Part shown: piece after piece, positions 7,330-14,950 of the stretch | Layout: each line of letters begins with the position of its first letter | Numbering within the stretch: the first letter of the stretch is position 1 | Assembly: GCF_036802865.1 (NCBI RefSeq) | Contig: NZ_DAIRVK010000004.1 | Coordinates: 1 to 64,000 of the forward strand | Reading direction: 5' to 3' | Length of the DNA stretch: 64,000 nucleotides | Source: Sulfurospirillum sp036802865 | Lineage (GTDB): Bacteria; Campylobacterota; Campylobacteria; Campylobacterales; Sulfurospirillaceae | Notes under the pieces: model-generated | Databases searched by the model: none | The model's input: the letters and a program-made list of their open reading frames with translations, nothing else | What the model was told of the DNA's origin: nothing | Program-made: the position numbers and the translations under genes

Positions 7330-8247
7330 ATGGATAAAAAAATGAATCATGTACAAAAAGGTAACATTGCTGGTGTTCTTGCCATTTTACTTTGGTCAAC
7401 TTTAGCTCTTTTTACAGTGGTTACTTCCAAAATACCACCTTTCCAGTTGATATTTATGGCCTTTAGTGTGGCTTTTATGATCGGGCTTACACTGTGGATA
7501 AAAGAGGGATCGGGGATCATGGTTCATCTACGATTACCATGGCGCGCTTGGATGATAGGCATTTACGGTCTTTTTGGGTACCATTTTTTCTATTTTTTGG
7601 CGCTGAAAAGTGCACCTCCTTTGGAAGCGAATTTGATTAACTATCTTTGGCCTTTGCTCATAGTCCTTTTTAGTGCCTTTTTGCCGAGTGAAAAATTACG
7701 ATGGTTTCACATCTTAGGCGTATTGCTAGGCTTTTCTGGAGCTTTGGTTTTGTTGGGTTTTGGTAAAGGGATTGCATTTTCTTCTCAGTATGCATTTGGG
7801 TATTTTTACGCATTAGTATGCGCTTTTATTTGGAGCAGTTACTCGGTACTTTCACGCTATTTTGGCGCAATTCCGACATTGAGTGTAGGGGGCTTTTGTG
7901 GTGCTAGTGCACTGCTTTCCCTTGGTGCTCACATGGTATTTGAGCAGACGTATATACCAAATGCCATGGAGCTTCTAGCGGCTCTTGGATTGGGGCTTGG
8001 TCCTGTGGGGGTTGCGTTTTTTGTGTGGGATTATGGCATGAAGCAAGGTGACATCAAGTTTATTGGTTCATTCTCTTACATTACACCTCTTCTTTCAACT
8101 TTTATGCTCGTTCTCTTTGGACGATCAGCGCCCAATAGCACAATTTGGATTGCTTGTGCGTTGATCGTTTTAGGGTCAATCATTTCATCTTTACCTTTTT
8201 TTAAAGGGTTAGTGACGAAGCTTAGTATTCGTAATCGACCACTTTAG
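7330..8247 (+). CDS. DMT-superfamily (EamA) transporter
   Basis: 305 residues from ATG at 7330; upstream codons would run into the divergent pldA start, and an ATG at 7342 is also possible because neither has a strong ribosome site. About ten hydrophobic helices in two repeats are visible, each ending in the glycine-rich drug/metabolite transporter pattern (for example LIVLFSAFLPSEKLRWFHILGVLLGFSGALVLL and LSTFMLVLFGRSAPNSTIWIACALIVLGSIIS). EamA proteins export amino acids or small metabolites across the inner membrane; substrate cannot be assigned. Its last 26 bases overlap, on the opposite strand, the end of the Dabb protein gene. Confidence 0.8.
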   Translation: MDKKMNHVQKGNIAGVLAILLWSTLALFTVVTSKIPPFQLIFMAFSVAFMIGLTLWIKEGSGIMVHLRLPWRAWMIGIYGLFGYHFFYFLALKSAPPLEANLINYLWPLLIVLFSAFLPSEKLRWFHILGVLLGFSGALVLLGFGKGIAFSSQYAFGYFYALVCAFIWSSYSVLSRYFGAIPTLSVGGFCGASALLSLGAHMVFEQTYIPNAMELLAALGLGLGPVGVAFFVWDYGMKQGDIKFIGSFSYITPLLSTFMLVLFGRSAPNSTIWIACALIVLGSIISSLPFFKGLVTKLSIRNRPL

Positions 8248-8509
8248 AGACAGCATTTAGGGACTTAATAAAATTAACAACTTCAACGTGAATAGGATGT
8301 GTTGCATAGGTTTGTAAGTCCTCTTTTGTTTCAAAGTCGCTCACAAGCGCTACATCAAACGCGCGCTCTTCGGCACAAAAGTTGATACCTACTTCAAGGT
8401 GTTTTACAAAATCCAATTTACCTTGCATACTCATAATACGATCTTTTACTGCTTGTTTATTTGCCTCAGAATTGTCCGGTAGTTTGAAAAATACAATATG
8501 CTTAACCAT
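8222..8509 (-). CDS. Dabb-family (stress-responsive A/B barrel) protein
   Basis: 95 residues spanning one Dabb domain: MVKHIVFFKLPDN at the start, then GINFCAEERAFDVALVSDFETKEDLQTYATHPIHVEVVNFI, the typical second half with the HPxH motif. These small dimeric ferredoxin-like barrels occur in stress-response and polyketide cyclase contexts; a specific reaction cannot be read here. AAGGAG lies upstream of the ATG. The coding end overlaps the convergent transporter gene by 26 bases, leaving no room for a separate terminator. Confidence 0.85.
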   Translation of the reverse strand: MVKHIVFFKLPDNSEANKQAVKDRIMSMQGKLDFVKHLEVGINFCAEERAFDVALVSDFETKEDLQTYATHPIHVEVVNFIKSLNAVSKVVDYEY

Positions 8510-8642
8510 CGTTTCTCCTTAATTTTTGCTCTATTATAGCGCATCTTTATGGCAAAAAGATGATGGGATAGAGAGTGACATTTAACACTAATTTAACACT
8601 TTGGGAATAAACTCAAAAATATTTTCTAAAGAGGAGTAAGGT

Positions 8643-9779
8643 ATGCAAAAAGGTCTATTGGCACTATTTTGCGCAATCATCTTGGCGTTTGGATTGCATG
8701 CAGAAGAGTTTAATAAGATGGCAACGGGCGAGCCAGAGTTGATTCAAAAAGGCGATGAAAAGGCGTATTGTCCTATTTGCGGCATGAGTTTAAAGCAGTT
8801 TTATAAAACATCACACGGTGTTATTTTAAAAGATGGCACGATGAAACAGTATTGTTCTATCAGATGCCTTGCATCAGATTATCTTTCCATTGAATCAAGC
8901 ATCTCAAAAATAATGGTTACAGATGTAAAGAGTGAAAAACTCATTGATGTTAAAAGTGCGTTTTATGTTGTTGGATCAAAAGTTCCTGGAACGATGAGTA
9001 TGGTCAGTAAGCTGGCATTTGCTAATGAAGCTGACGCCAAAGCCTTTGCTGCGGAAAATGGTGGTGATGTTATGGGCTTTGATGCCGCATTTGCAAAAGC
9101 AAAAGCTTCTTTGGCGGATGATGTGGATGAGTTTACTAAGAAAAAGCAAAAGGGTATGTACCCTATGGGTGAAAAGATTTACAATGCAAAATGCCAAAAA
9201 GAGAAGATTCATTTGCATGATTTTAACACCATTGCCGAACTCAAAGTAAGCGTGAAAAAAACGCAAGTATGTGGCGAAGTGAATGAGCAAGAGCTTCAAG
9301 CGGTTGGACTTTATTTGTGGGAGATTGTACGCCTAGAAGCGCACGATCATGATCATAAAACAACCATTCATGTGGAAAAAGATGAGAAATGCCCTGTATG
9401 TGGTATGTTTGCTTATAAATATCCTAAATGGGCAACACGTATGAATTATGCTGAAAATGGTAAGCCTGTGAGCCATGCATTTGATGGTGTTAAAGATATG
9501 ATGAAATTTTATCTAAACCCTTCTAAGTGGGGTAATTATACAAAACATAAAGATGCTGAGCTGACCATTTTAGTGAGTGACTACTATACAGGCGATGCAA
9601 TGGATGGTAAAAAAGCATTTTATGTGGTAGGAAGTGATGTGATGGGGCCAATGGGAAAAGAGTTTGTTCCGTTTAAAACGTTTAAAAGTGCACAGACGTT
9701 TATGAAAGATCATAAAGGTCTACAAATCGTAGAGTTTTCTCAAATTGATGAAGCTCTTGTTTATGCACAAGATAAATAA
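8643..9779 (+). CDS. Two-domain NosL-type periplasmic protein
   Basis: 378 residues with a signal peptide (1-20, ending LHA). Two NosL-like domains are visible: CPICGM at about 40 and CPVCGM at about 249, each followed by the NosL pattern of a conserved aromatic core and FYVVGSxVxGxM. NosL binds Cu(I) through the Cys and Met of this motif and delivers copper to nitrous oxide reductase. Between the domains is a segment with CQKEKIHLHDFNT, CGEV and a histidine-rich linker (EAHDHDHKTTIH), which could also bind metal. No nosZ or other nos gene is near, and most NosL proteins are single-domain lipoproteins, so a more general copper chaperone role is plausible. AAAGAGGAG precedes the ATG. Confidence 0.8.
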   Translation: MQKGLLALFCAIILAFGLHAEEFNKMATGEPELIQKGDEKAYCPICGMSLKQFYKTSHGVILKDGTMKQYCSIRCLASDYLSIESSISKIMVTDVKSEKLIDVKSAFYVVGSKVPGTMSMVSKLAFANEADAKAFAAENGGDVMGFDAAFAKAKASLADDVDEFTKKKQKGMYPMGEKIYNAKCQKEKIHLHDFNTIAELKVSVKKTQVCGEVNEQELQAVGLYLWEIVRLEAHDHDHKTTIHVEKDEKCPVCGMFAYKYPKWATRMNYAENGKPVSHAFDGVKDMMKFYLNPSKWGNYTKHKDAELTILVSDYYTGDAMDGKKAFYVVGSDVMGPMGKEFVPFKTFKSAQTFMKDHKGLQIVEFSQIDEALVYAQDK

Positions 9780-9787
9780 ATGATGAA

Positions 9788-9821
9788 AATAGCCTTGGAT
9801 AAAATCATATTCAAGGCTATT
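9788..9821. terminator. Inverted repeat between nosL-like and mobA genes
   Basis: A perfect 10-bp inverted repeat (9788-9797 with 9812-9821) and a 14-base loop lie between convergent genes. There is no T tract, so it would be a weak or bidirectional terminator. Confidence 0.45.
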
Positions 9822-9829
9822 GAACCTTG

Positions 9830-10405
9830 TTATAAAAGCTTTTGAGCTTTTTCGTATTCATCCGGATGGTTGAGGTTTAAAAATAGGGCATCATCGTCAA
9901 ATGAAACATATTTAGTGCGGCTTTGGTCGAGGAGTAATCGAATTTTATGTTCATTGAAAGCGAGTTGTGTGCGAATTTTTTCTACCATAGTAGGTGCATA
10001 AATGGCACAAAGTTGATGCGAAGAGCACGGTGACGTTGCAATGATAGCATCGTCTCCTTCTTTAAAGTTTTGATAAAGTATGTCAAAGACTTCAGAGGTG
10101 ACAAAAGGCGTATCGACACTGAGTATGCAGACGGGTGTTTTCAAATGCTCTAAGATCGAGAGCAGTGCTACCAGCGGCGAGTGTTCACTGTATGCGGAAG
10201 AGTCTTCAATAAAAAAGGCTTCGAAATCAAACTTCTCCTTACTTTTTGAACTAACATATATATTGGAAAAGTAAGGTTTGAGTCTGTGCAGTTGATATTC
10301 GCTCAGTGTTTTAAAATCGCCAAAAGGAAGCAACGCTTTGTCACTTCCCATACGCGAACTCTTTCCGCCAGCAACAATGACGAGAGGCAGCGGAATAAAA
10401 GGCAT
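9830..10405 (-). CDS. mobA: Molybdenum cofactor guanylyltransferase MobA
   Basis: 191 residues, usual for MobA. It transfers GMP from GTP to molybdopterin to form the guanine dinucleotide cofactor used by Nap, Fdh and similar DMSO-reductase-family enzymes. The N-terminal nucleotide-binding loop AGGKSSRMGSDKALLPFG is intact, as is LSVDTPFV, the metal-binding acidic motif. Its ATG overlaps the leuC TAA by one base (TAATG), so translation is coupled to leuC on the minus strand. That partner is metabolically unrelated. moaC lies 4 kb away on the same strand. Confidence 0.93.
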   Translation of the reverse strand: MPFIPLPLVIVAGGKSSRMGSDKALLPFGDFKTLSEYQLHRLKPYFSNIYVSSKSKEKFDFEAFFIEDSSAYSEHSPLVALLSILEHLKTPVCILSVDTPFVTSEVFDILYQNFKEGDDAIIATSPCSSHQLCAIYAPTMVEKIRTQLAFNEHKIRLLLDQSRTKYVSFDDDALFLNLNHPDEYEKAQKLL

Positions 10406-11670
10406 TAAAGTGTTCTTGGGTCAGTAATTTTACCCATGACAGCACTGGCTGCTGCTACGGCTGAGTTGGCAAGATAAATCTCGCTGGTGCGAGCTCCCAT
10501 TCGTCCTACAAAGTTACGATTGGTCGTGGAAACACAACGCTCTCCGTCGCCTAAAATACCCATGTATCCGCCTAAACAAGCGCCACATGTTGGGTTACTA
10601 AAGACGGCACCTGCTTCAACAAAAATGTCCACCAAACCTTCTTTTTGTGCTTGCAATGAAATTTTTTGCGTTGCAGGGGTAATGATAAGACGTGTTTTGC
10701 GTGCGACTTTACGACCTTTGAGGATGCTTGCTGCAATGCGAAGATCTTCTAAACGACCGTTGGTACAACTGCCGATAAAGACTTGATCGATGCTCAAATC
10801 ATCTTTGACAGCTTGCTTGATTGATTTGCCGTTAGATGGTAAAAATGGATAGGCAATTACCGGATCAAGATCCGCCACATCGATGTGAAGAACTTGTATA
10901 TACGTGGCATCTTCATCTGAGTAAAAGAATTTTGGTTCGCGTGCAAGGTTTTTATCTTTTAAAAATGCTTTGGTTATATCATCTACCGCGACGATACCAT
11001 TTTTTGCACCCGCTTCAATTGCCATATTGCAGAGTGAAAAACGATCATCCATGCTAAGGTAAGCAATGGTGTCGCCTGTGAATTCAAGCGTGCGGTATAA
11101 CGCACCGTCCACACCTAAAATGCGAATAACTTCAAGGATGAGGTCTTTACCATAGACATGTTGTTTCGGTTTTCCGCTAAAGACCACCTTGATGGCTTCG
11201 GGGACTTTAAACCAGTTATCGCCTGTAATCATTGCAAAGGCAAGGTCAGTAGAGCCCATACCCGTTGCAAACGCACCAAGCGCTCCATGCGTACAGGTGT
11301 GTGAATCTGCTCCGATGATAACATCGCCCGGCACAACAAGCCCTTTTTCAGGTAACAGTGCGTGCTCAATACCCATGTCTTTTTCGTCGAAATAGTTTTT
11401 GAGATTATGTTTGTAAGCAAATTCACGGCTAATTTTTGCTTGGTTAGCACTGGCAATATCTTTGGCAGGGATGTAGTGATCCATAACAACGCTGAAACCA
11501 TCTGGATTGGCAAGTTTTGTTGCACCACTTTGCTCAAATGCGCGAATCGAAATTGGTGTGGTAATATCGTTACCGATAACCATATCGATTTTACTTTTAA
11601 TAATCTCGCCAGCATGAACGGCGTGACCGACATGGTCGCTAAAAATCTTTTCAGTGATGGTTTGTCCCAT
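10405..11670 (-). CDS. leuC: 3-Isopropylmalate dehydratase large subunit (LeuC)
   Basis: 421 residues, the length of the shorter HacA-type LeuC. It isomerises 2-isopropylmalate to 3-isopropylmalate in leucine synthesis with a [4Fe-4S] cluster. The three cluster cysteines are visible in GSCTNGRLEDLR and in TCGACLGG, and the aconitase signature DSHTCTHGALGAFATGMGSTD is intact. The small subunit leuD and other leu genes are not in this window. mobA follows with a one-base overlap. A near-copy of the TTACATGTAA palindrome sits at 11685-11694, 15 bases before the start. Confidence 0.93.
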   Translation of the reverse strand: MGQTITEKIFSDHVGHAVHAGEIIKSKIDMVIGNDITTPISIRAFEQSGATKLANPDGFSVVMDHYIPAKDIASANQAKISREFAYKHNLKNYFDEKDMGIEHALLPEKGLVVPGDVIIGADSHTCTHGALGAFATGMGSTDLAFAMITGDNWFKVPEAIKVVFSGKPKQHVYGKDLILEVIRILGVDGALYRTLEFTGDTIAYLSMDDRFSLCNMAIEAGAKNGIVAVDDITKAFLKDKNLAREPKFFYSDEDATYIQVLHIDVADLDPVIAYPFLPSNGKSIKQAVKDDLSIDQVFIGSCTNGRLEDLRIAASILKGRKVARKTRLIITPATQKISLQAQKEGLVDIFVEAGAVFSNPTCGACLGGYMGILGDGERCVSTTNRNFVGRMGARTSEIYLANSAVAAASAVMGKITDPRTL

Positions 11671-11725
11671 GGTATGCCTTTTGTTTACATGTAGAATATG
11701 CGTATTTTAGCAAAAAAAGGTTTAA

Positions 11726-11769
11726 GAAAAAAAAAGAGGGAAAAGAGCTACCGCAAAGGGCAACTCTTT
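11726..11769 (-). terminator. Rho-independent terminator of the DUF2892 gene
   Basis: Read on the minus strand, an 11-bp stem (11769-11759 with 11752-11742, two G-U pairs) and a 6-base loop are followed by CCCTCTTTTTTTTTC. It ends the transcript of the small membrane protein gene before leuC. Confidence 0.8.
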
Positions 11770-11797
11770 GGATGTAGTTTTGGTGTTAGAATAACGG

Positions 11798-12025
11798 TTA
11801 TTTCCCGCAGCCACAACCGCCGCCACCGCATGAGCCTGATTCATCATTTTTGGAAGTGTCAATGCTAAAAGGAAGGTATGCTGGACAGAAACGAAAAAGT
11901 GCTGTTGCTAAAAGCACAATACCAATAAGTCCGAACCAACTGTTAAAAATAACCCCCACAATAATAATGGCAATACCCGCAATAGCGCGAAGTGATTTGT
12001 CTGTTTTTCCTACATTGCATTTCAT
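11798..12025 (-). CDS. DUF2892 (YgaP-like) small membrane protein with Cys-Gly tail
   Basis: 75 residues from ATG at 12025, chosen because AAGGAG lies 6 bases upstream. MKCNVGKTDKSLRAIAGI is the typical start of DUF2892 proteins, followed by two close hydrophobic helices (about 15-30 and 35-52) and CPAYLPFSI. Related domains form the membrane anchor of the rhodanese YgaP. The C-terminus is unusual: SCGGGGCGCGK, three cysteines in a glycine-rich tail that could bind metal or sulfur. It lies downstream of a Crp/Fnr regulator and has its own likely promoter at 12053-12082. Confidence 0.8.
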   Translation of the reverse strand: MKCNVGKTDKSLRAIAGIAIIIVGVIFNSWFGLIGIVLLATALFRFCPAYLPFSIDTSKNDESGSCGGGGCGCGK

Positions 12026-12052
12026 TGAAAACTCCTTATTTTGATTTTGGTT

Positions 12053-12082
12053 ATTATAAAACAAAAAAGCTTTACATGTCAG
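12053..12082 (-). promoter_or_regulatory. Probable sigma-70 promoter of the DUF2892 gene
   Basis: On the minus strand, CTGACA (12082-12077), an 18-base spacer and a perfect TATAAT (12058-12053), 28 bases before the start codon. The -35 overlaps a near-copy of TTACATGTAA (12072-12081). Confidence 0.6.
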
Positions 12083-12095
12083 TAACATACGTTAC
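12082..12095. promoter_or_regulatory. GTAAC-N4-GTTAC dyad beside the -35, possible Crp/Fnr-family operator
   Basis: A perfect five-base inverted repeat with a four-base spacer, the 5-4-5 geometry of Crp/Fnr-family sites and close to the NssR site TTAAC-N4-GTTAA. It adjoins the -35 of the DUF2892 promoter and lies just downstream of the regulator gene at 12103, which suggests control by that protein. Binding is inferred. Confidence 0.4.
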
Positions 12096-12102
12096 ATAGG
12101 TG

Positions 12103-12717
12103 TTACAAAATTTCAATCTCTTTGCGATGTAGCTTCACGAAGTTCTGTTTTTCAAGGTCTTTGAGCACTCGACTGATCACCACACGTGATGTTCCAAGAG
12201 CTTCTGCGATCTCTTCATGGGTTGCTTGAACGATCTTTGAAGGGTGTGCGCGAAGCCACTCTAAAATGCGACTATCGAGTTTTTTAAATTTAATGTCCTG
12301 AATCAGCGTAGCAAGGGCATCGAGTTTAATTGTAAAAAGTGTAAACACATAATTGAGGTATGTGGGGGAACGGTGCATGAGATATTTGACGACCTCTTCA
12401 TTGATAAGCCAGCCTTCCACATCGCTTAAACTTTGTGCTGTGCCAATGGCAGGCGTTTGAGAGAGAGTACTTGAAGTGTTGATAACGCATTGCTCGCCTT
12501 CTTTGAGCGCATACAGTGGAATTTTTTTATCGCTTTCGCCGTACATGTAAAGTTCTATCTCGCCTTTCCCGAGTAATAAAATATCTTTGCAAATGTCTTC
12601 TTGGTAAAAAAGGATTGTATTTTTAGGAATGGAAACGCGTTTGGCATGGTGTAAAAGATAGTCAAACTCCTCGCGGTTGAGCACTTTTGCGAATTCAAAA
12701 TCGTGTAAATCTAACAT
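12103..12717 (-). CDS. Crp/Fnr-family transcription regulator
   Basis: 204 residues. Residues about 10-120 form a cyclic-nucleotide-binding-type beta roll (IPKNTILFYQEDICKDILLLGKGEIELYMY), followed by the long dimer helix and a C-terminal winged helix with THEEIAEALGTSRVVISRVLKDLEKQ as the helix-turn-helix. The N-terminal cysteine cluster of Fnr is missing, with only two cysteines in the beta roll, so an Fnr-type iron-sulfur sensor is unlikely. The recognition helix SRVVISRV lacks the Glu of Fnr and Crp, pointing to another target sequence. An exact TTACATGTAA lies at 12728-12737, next to its ribosome site. The ligand is unknown; the C. jejuni NssR type is one candidate. Confidence 0.88.
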   Translation of the reverse strand: MLDLHDFEFAKVLNREEFDYLLHHAKRVSIPKNTILFYQEDICKDILLLGKGEIELYMYGESDKKIPLYALKEGEQCVINTSSTLSQTPAIGTAQSLSDVEGWLINEEVVKYLMHRSPTYLNYVFTLFTIKLDALATLIQDIKFKKLDSRILEWLRAHPSKIVQATHEEIAEALGTSRVVISRVLKDLEKQNFVKLHRKEIEIL

Positions 12718-12727
12718 CCTTAAACCT

Positions 12728-12737
12728 TTACATGTAA
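12728..12737. repeat. TTACATGTAA palindrome, intergenic
   Basis: Exact copy, 10 bases upstream of the Crp/Fnr-family gene start and touching its AGG ribosome site. One of nine exact copies in the window. Confidence 0.6.
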
Positions 12738-12806
12738 TAGTGGAAATTGTACTTAAAAAAGATGAAAATAAGAGAGGTCAATTTTTCTAAATAATAAAAA
12801 TTACTA

Positions 12807-12835
12807 TTGACAAATAATTATCATAATGTTATGAT
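12807..12835 (+). promoter_or_regulatory. Strong sigma-70 promoter of catalase with internal AT-rich dyad
   Basis: Perfect TTGACA (12807-12812), a 17-base spacer and TATGAT (12830-12835), 135 bases before the catalase ATG. The spacer contains ATTAT-C-ATAAT (12817-12827), a perfect 5-1-5 dyad resembling Fur/PerR-type operators. A repressor there would block polymerase, as expected for peroxide- or iron-controlled catalase. The promoter match is direct; the regulator is inferred. Confidence 0.65.
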
Positions 12836-12970
12836 TTTGTTACATTTTAAGTTTAGACCAGATTTATTGGACTTCTTTCAACAGTATATTTTTGCAAGAA
12901 GAAAAAGCACCCAAGGTGCGCGAGCTTTCTGCCAAAGAAAACTCTCTGAAAACAACAAAAGGAAAACAAA

Positions 12971-14407
12971 ATGGCAACACACTCAAAAACAATGACAACC
13001 ACAGCGGGAAATCCAATCGCGGATAACCAAAATTCTTTAAGTGCCGGTTCACGTGGACCACTTTTAGTTCAAGATTATCAACTCCTTGAAAAACTAGCGC
13101 ATCAAAATCGTGAGCGCATCCCTGAGCGTGTGGTTCATGCAAAAGGTTCTGCTGCCTTTGGAACGCTTACCATTACAGAGGATATTTCACGGTACACCAA
13201 AGCCAAAGTGCTTCAAAAAGGAGTCGTGACAGATCTCTTCTTACGCTTTTCAACCGTAGCGGGAGAGAGAGGAGCGGCAGATGCTGAGCGTGATGTAAGA
13301 GGCTTTGCAATTAAATTTTACACCGATGAGGGCAACTGGGACTTGGTGGGTAATAATACCCCTGTCTTTTTTATTCGCGATCCTCAAAAGTTTCCCGATT
13401 TTATTCACACCCAAAAGCGTCATCCCAAAACTAACCTAAGAAGCAATACAGCGGCATGGGATTTTTGGTCGCTTTCTCCTGAGAGTTTGCACCAAGTGAC
13501 CATTTTAATGTCAGATCGTGGTCTTCCAAAAGATTACCGACATATTCACGGGTTTGGATCACACACGTACAGTCTTATCAATGCAGCAAATGAGCGTTTC
13601 TGGGTGAAATTTCACTTTAAATCAGAACAAGGAATTGAAAACTATACCAACGAAGAAGCGCAGGCCGTTGTCGCAAAATCACGTGAAAGTTCTCAAGAAG
13701 ATCTTTTTAGTGCCATTGAGCGCAAAGAGTTTCCACGGTGGAAATTGAAGATTCAGATTATGACGCAAGCACAAGCTGAAACAGCTGCCTTTAACCCGTT
13801 TGATTTAACCAAAGTGTGGCCACATGGGGATTATCCATTGATCGATGTCGGTGTGATGGAGCTAAATCGTAATCCACAAAACTATTTTGCGGAGGTGGAA
13901 CAAGCTTCATTTAGCCCTTCCAATGTGGTTTCTGGCATTAGTTTTTCACCCGATAAAATGCTTCAAGCCAGAGTCTTTTCCTATGCTGACGCGCACCGTT
14001 ACCGTGTGGGAACGCACTATGAGATGTTGCCCATTAACCGCCCAAAAGTAGAGGTGAATACGTACCATGCCGATGGTTCTATGCGTTTAGATGTGCCTGA
14101 TTTTGGCGATGCTTACTACGAGCCAAACAGTTTTGGAGGACCAAAAGAAGACAAAACGTATCTGGAGCCTGCATTTCCTGTGAATGGGGATGGCGATAGG
14201 TACGATCACCGTATGGGGAATGATGACTTTACCCAACCAAGAGCACTGTTTAGGCTGATGAGTGTCGATCAAAAAGCACAACTCTTTAGCAATATCGCCT
14301 CAGCAATGGAGGGCGTGCCACGAGAGATCATTGATCGCCAAATTGCCTTGTTTGATCACGTCGATCCAGTGTATGGTGCTGGTGTGCGCAACGCATTAGG
14401 AATTTAA
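12971..14407 (+). CDS. katA: Monofunctional heme catalase
   Basis: 478 residues, typical of small-subunit clade 3 catalases. It dismutates hydrogen peroxide to water and oxygen. The distal His lies in RIPERVVHAKGSAAFG (near residue 56), the distal Asn in NNTPVFFIRDPQKFPDFIHT (near 129), and the proximal heme-ligand Tyr in RVFSYADAHRYRVG (near 339). No signal peptide is evident, so it should be cytosolic. AAAAGGA is upstream. It has a strong promoter with a Fur/PerR-like dyad (12807-12835), and the ankyrin gene starts one base after the stop, forming a two-gene unit. Confidence 0.95.
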   Translation: MATHSKTMTTTAGNPIADNQNSLSAGSRGPLLVQDYQLLEKLAHQNRERIPERVVHAKGSAAFGTLTITEDISRYTKAKVLQKGVVTDLFLRFSTVAGERGAADAERDVRGFAIKFYTDEGNWDLVGNNTPVFFIRDPQKFPDFIHTQKRHPKTNLRSNTAAWDFWSLSPESLHQVTILMSDRGLPKDYRHIHGFGSHTYSLINAANERFWVKFHFKSEQGIENYTNEEAQAVVAKSRESSQEDLFSAIERKEFPRWKLKIQIMTQAQAETAAFNPFDLTKVWPHGDYPLIDVGVMELNRNPQNYFAEVEQASFSPSNVVSGISFSPDKMLQARVFSYADAHRYRVGTHYEMLPINRPKVEVNTYHADGSMRLDVPDFGDAYYEPNSFGGPKEDKTYLEPAFPVNGDGDRYDHRMGNDDFTQPRALFRLMSVDQKAQLFSNIASAMEGVPREIIDRQIALFDHVDPVYGAGVRNALGI

Positions 14408-14408
14408 G

Positions 14409-14939
14409 ATGGAAACACTCAGTAAAGAAGAAGAGGCTCGCTACGGCGAGCTTCAGGAAATGGCGCTTGATTTTGCACGCCATGGTCAGAGTGCAATCTT
14501 GGCAACCATGCTCCAAAGTGGTTTACATGTAAACCTATCGGATGCAAAAGGCAACACACTTCTCATGTTAGCCGCGTACAATGGTGAACTTGATACGGTC
14601 AGGATGTTGCTCTCACAAGGTGCTTTAGTAGATCAACGAAACGATAGATACCAAACACCTCTAGGCGGAGCTGCTTTTAAAGGGTATCTTGAGATTTGCA
14701 AAGCTTTAGTGGAAGCAGGTGCAAAGGTGGATGCAGACAATGGTGGGGGACGAACTCCCATCATGTTTGCAGCGCTCTTTGGGCGTGTCAGCGTTGTGGA
14801 GTATTTGCAACGTGTGAGTTTAGATGCACGTCATCAAACACTACTAGGATTTTCATTGAACCGCATCGCCAAAATGGTTTTTTATGTTAAAATTCTTCTG
14901 ACCGGAAAGCCTCAAAAAAAACTACTTTCCGCTACTTAA
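14409..14939 (+). CDS. Ankyrin-repeat protein paired with catalase
   Basis: 176 residues. About four ankyrin repeats cover residues 30-140, with clear consensus pieces: DAKGNTLLMLAAYNGELDTVRMLLSQG, DRYQTPLGGAAFKGYLEICKALVEAG and NGGGRTPIMFAALFGRVSVVEYL. The tail is hydrophobic-basic (MVFYVKILLTGKPQKK). There is no signal peptide. It starts one base after the catalase stop. Ankyrin proteins beside catalase, such as Pseudomonas AnkB, are reported to support full catalase activity, so an accessory role is likely here. The codons for LHVN contain the 16-bp palindrome at 14520-14535. It ends 11 bases before a chemoreceptor gene. Confidence 0.85.
   Translation: METLSKEEEARYGELQEMALDFARHGQSAILATMLQSGLHVNLSDAKGNTLLMLAAYNGELDTVRMLLSQGALVDQRNDRYQTPLGGAAFKGYLEICKALVEAGAKVDADNGGGRTPIMFAALFGRVSVVEYLQRVSLDARHQTLLGFSLNRIAKMVFYVKILLTGKPQKKLLSAT
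14520..14535. repeat. Extended TTACATGTAA palindrome in coding sequence
   Basis: A perfect 16-bp palindrome, GGTTTACATGTAAACC, within the ankyrin gene (codons for LHVN). It is the longest form of the repeated motif. Confidence 0.6.
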
Positions 14940-14950
14940 GGATTATAACC

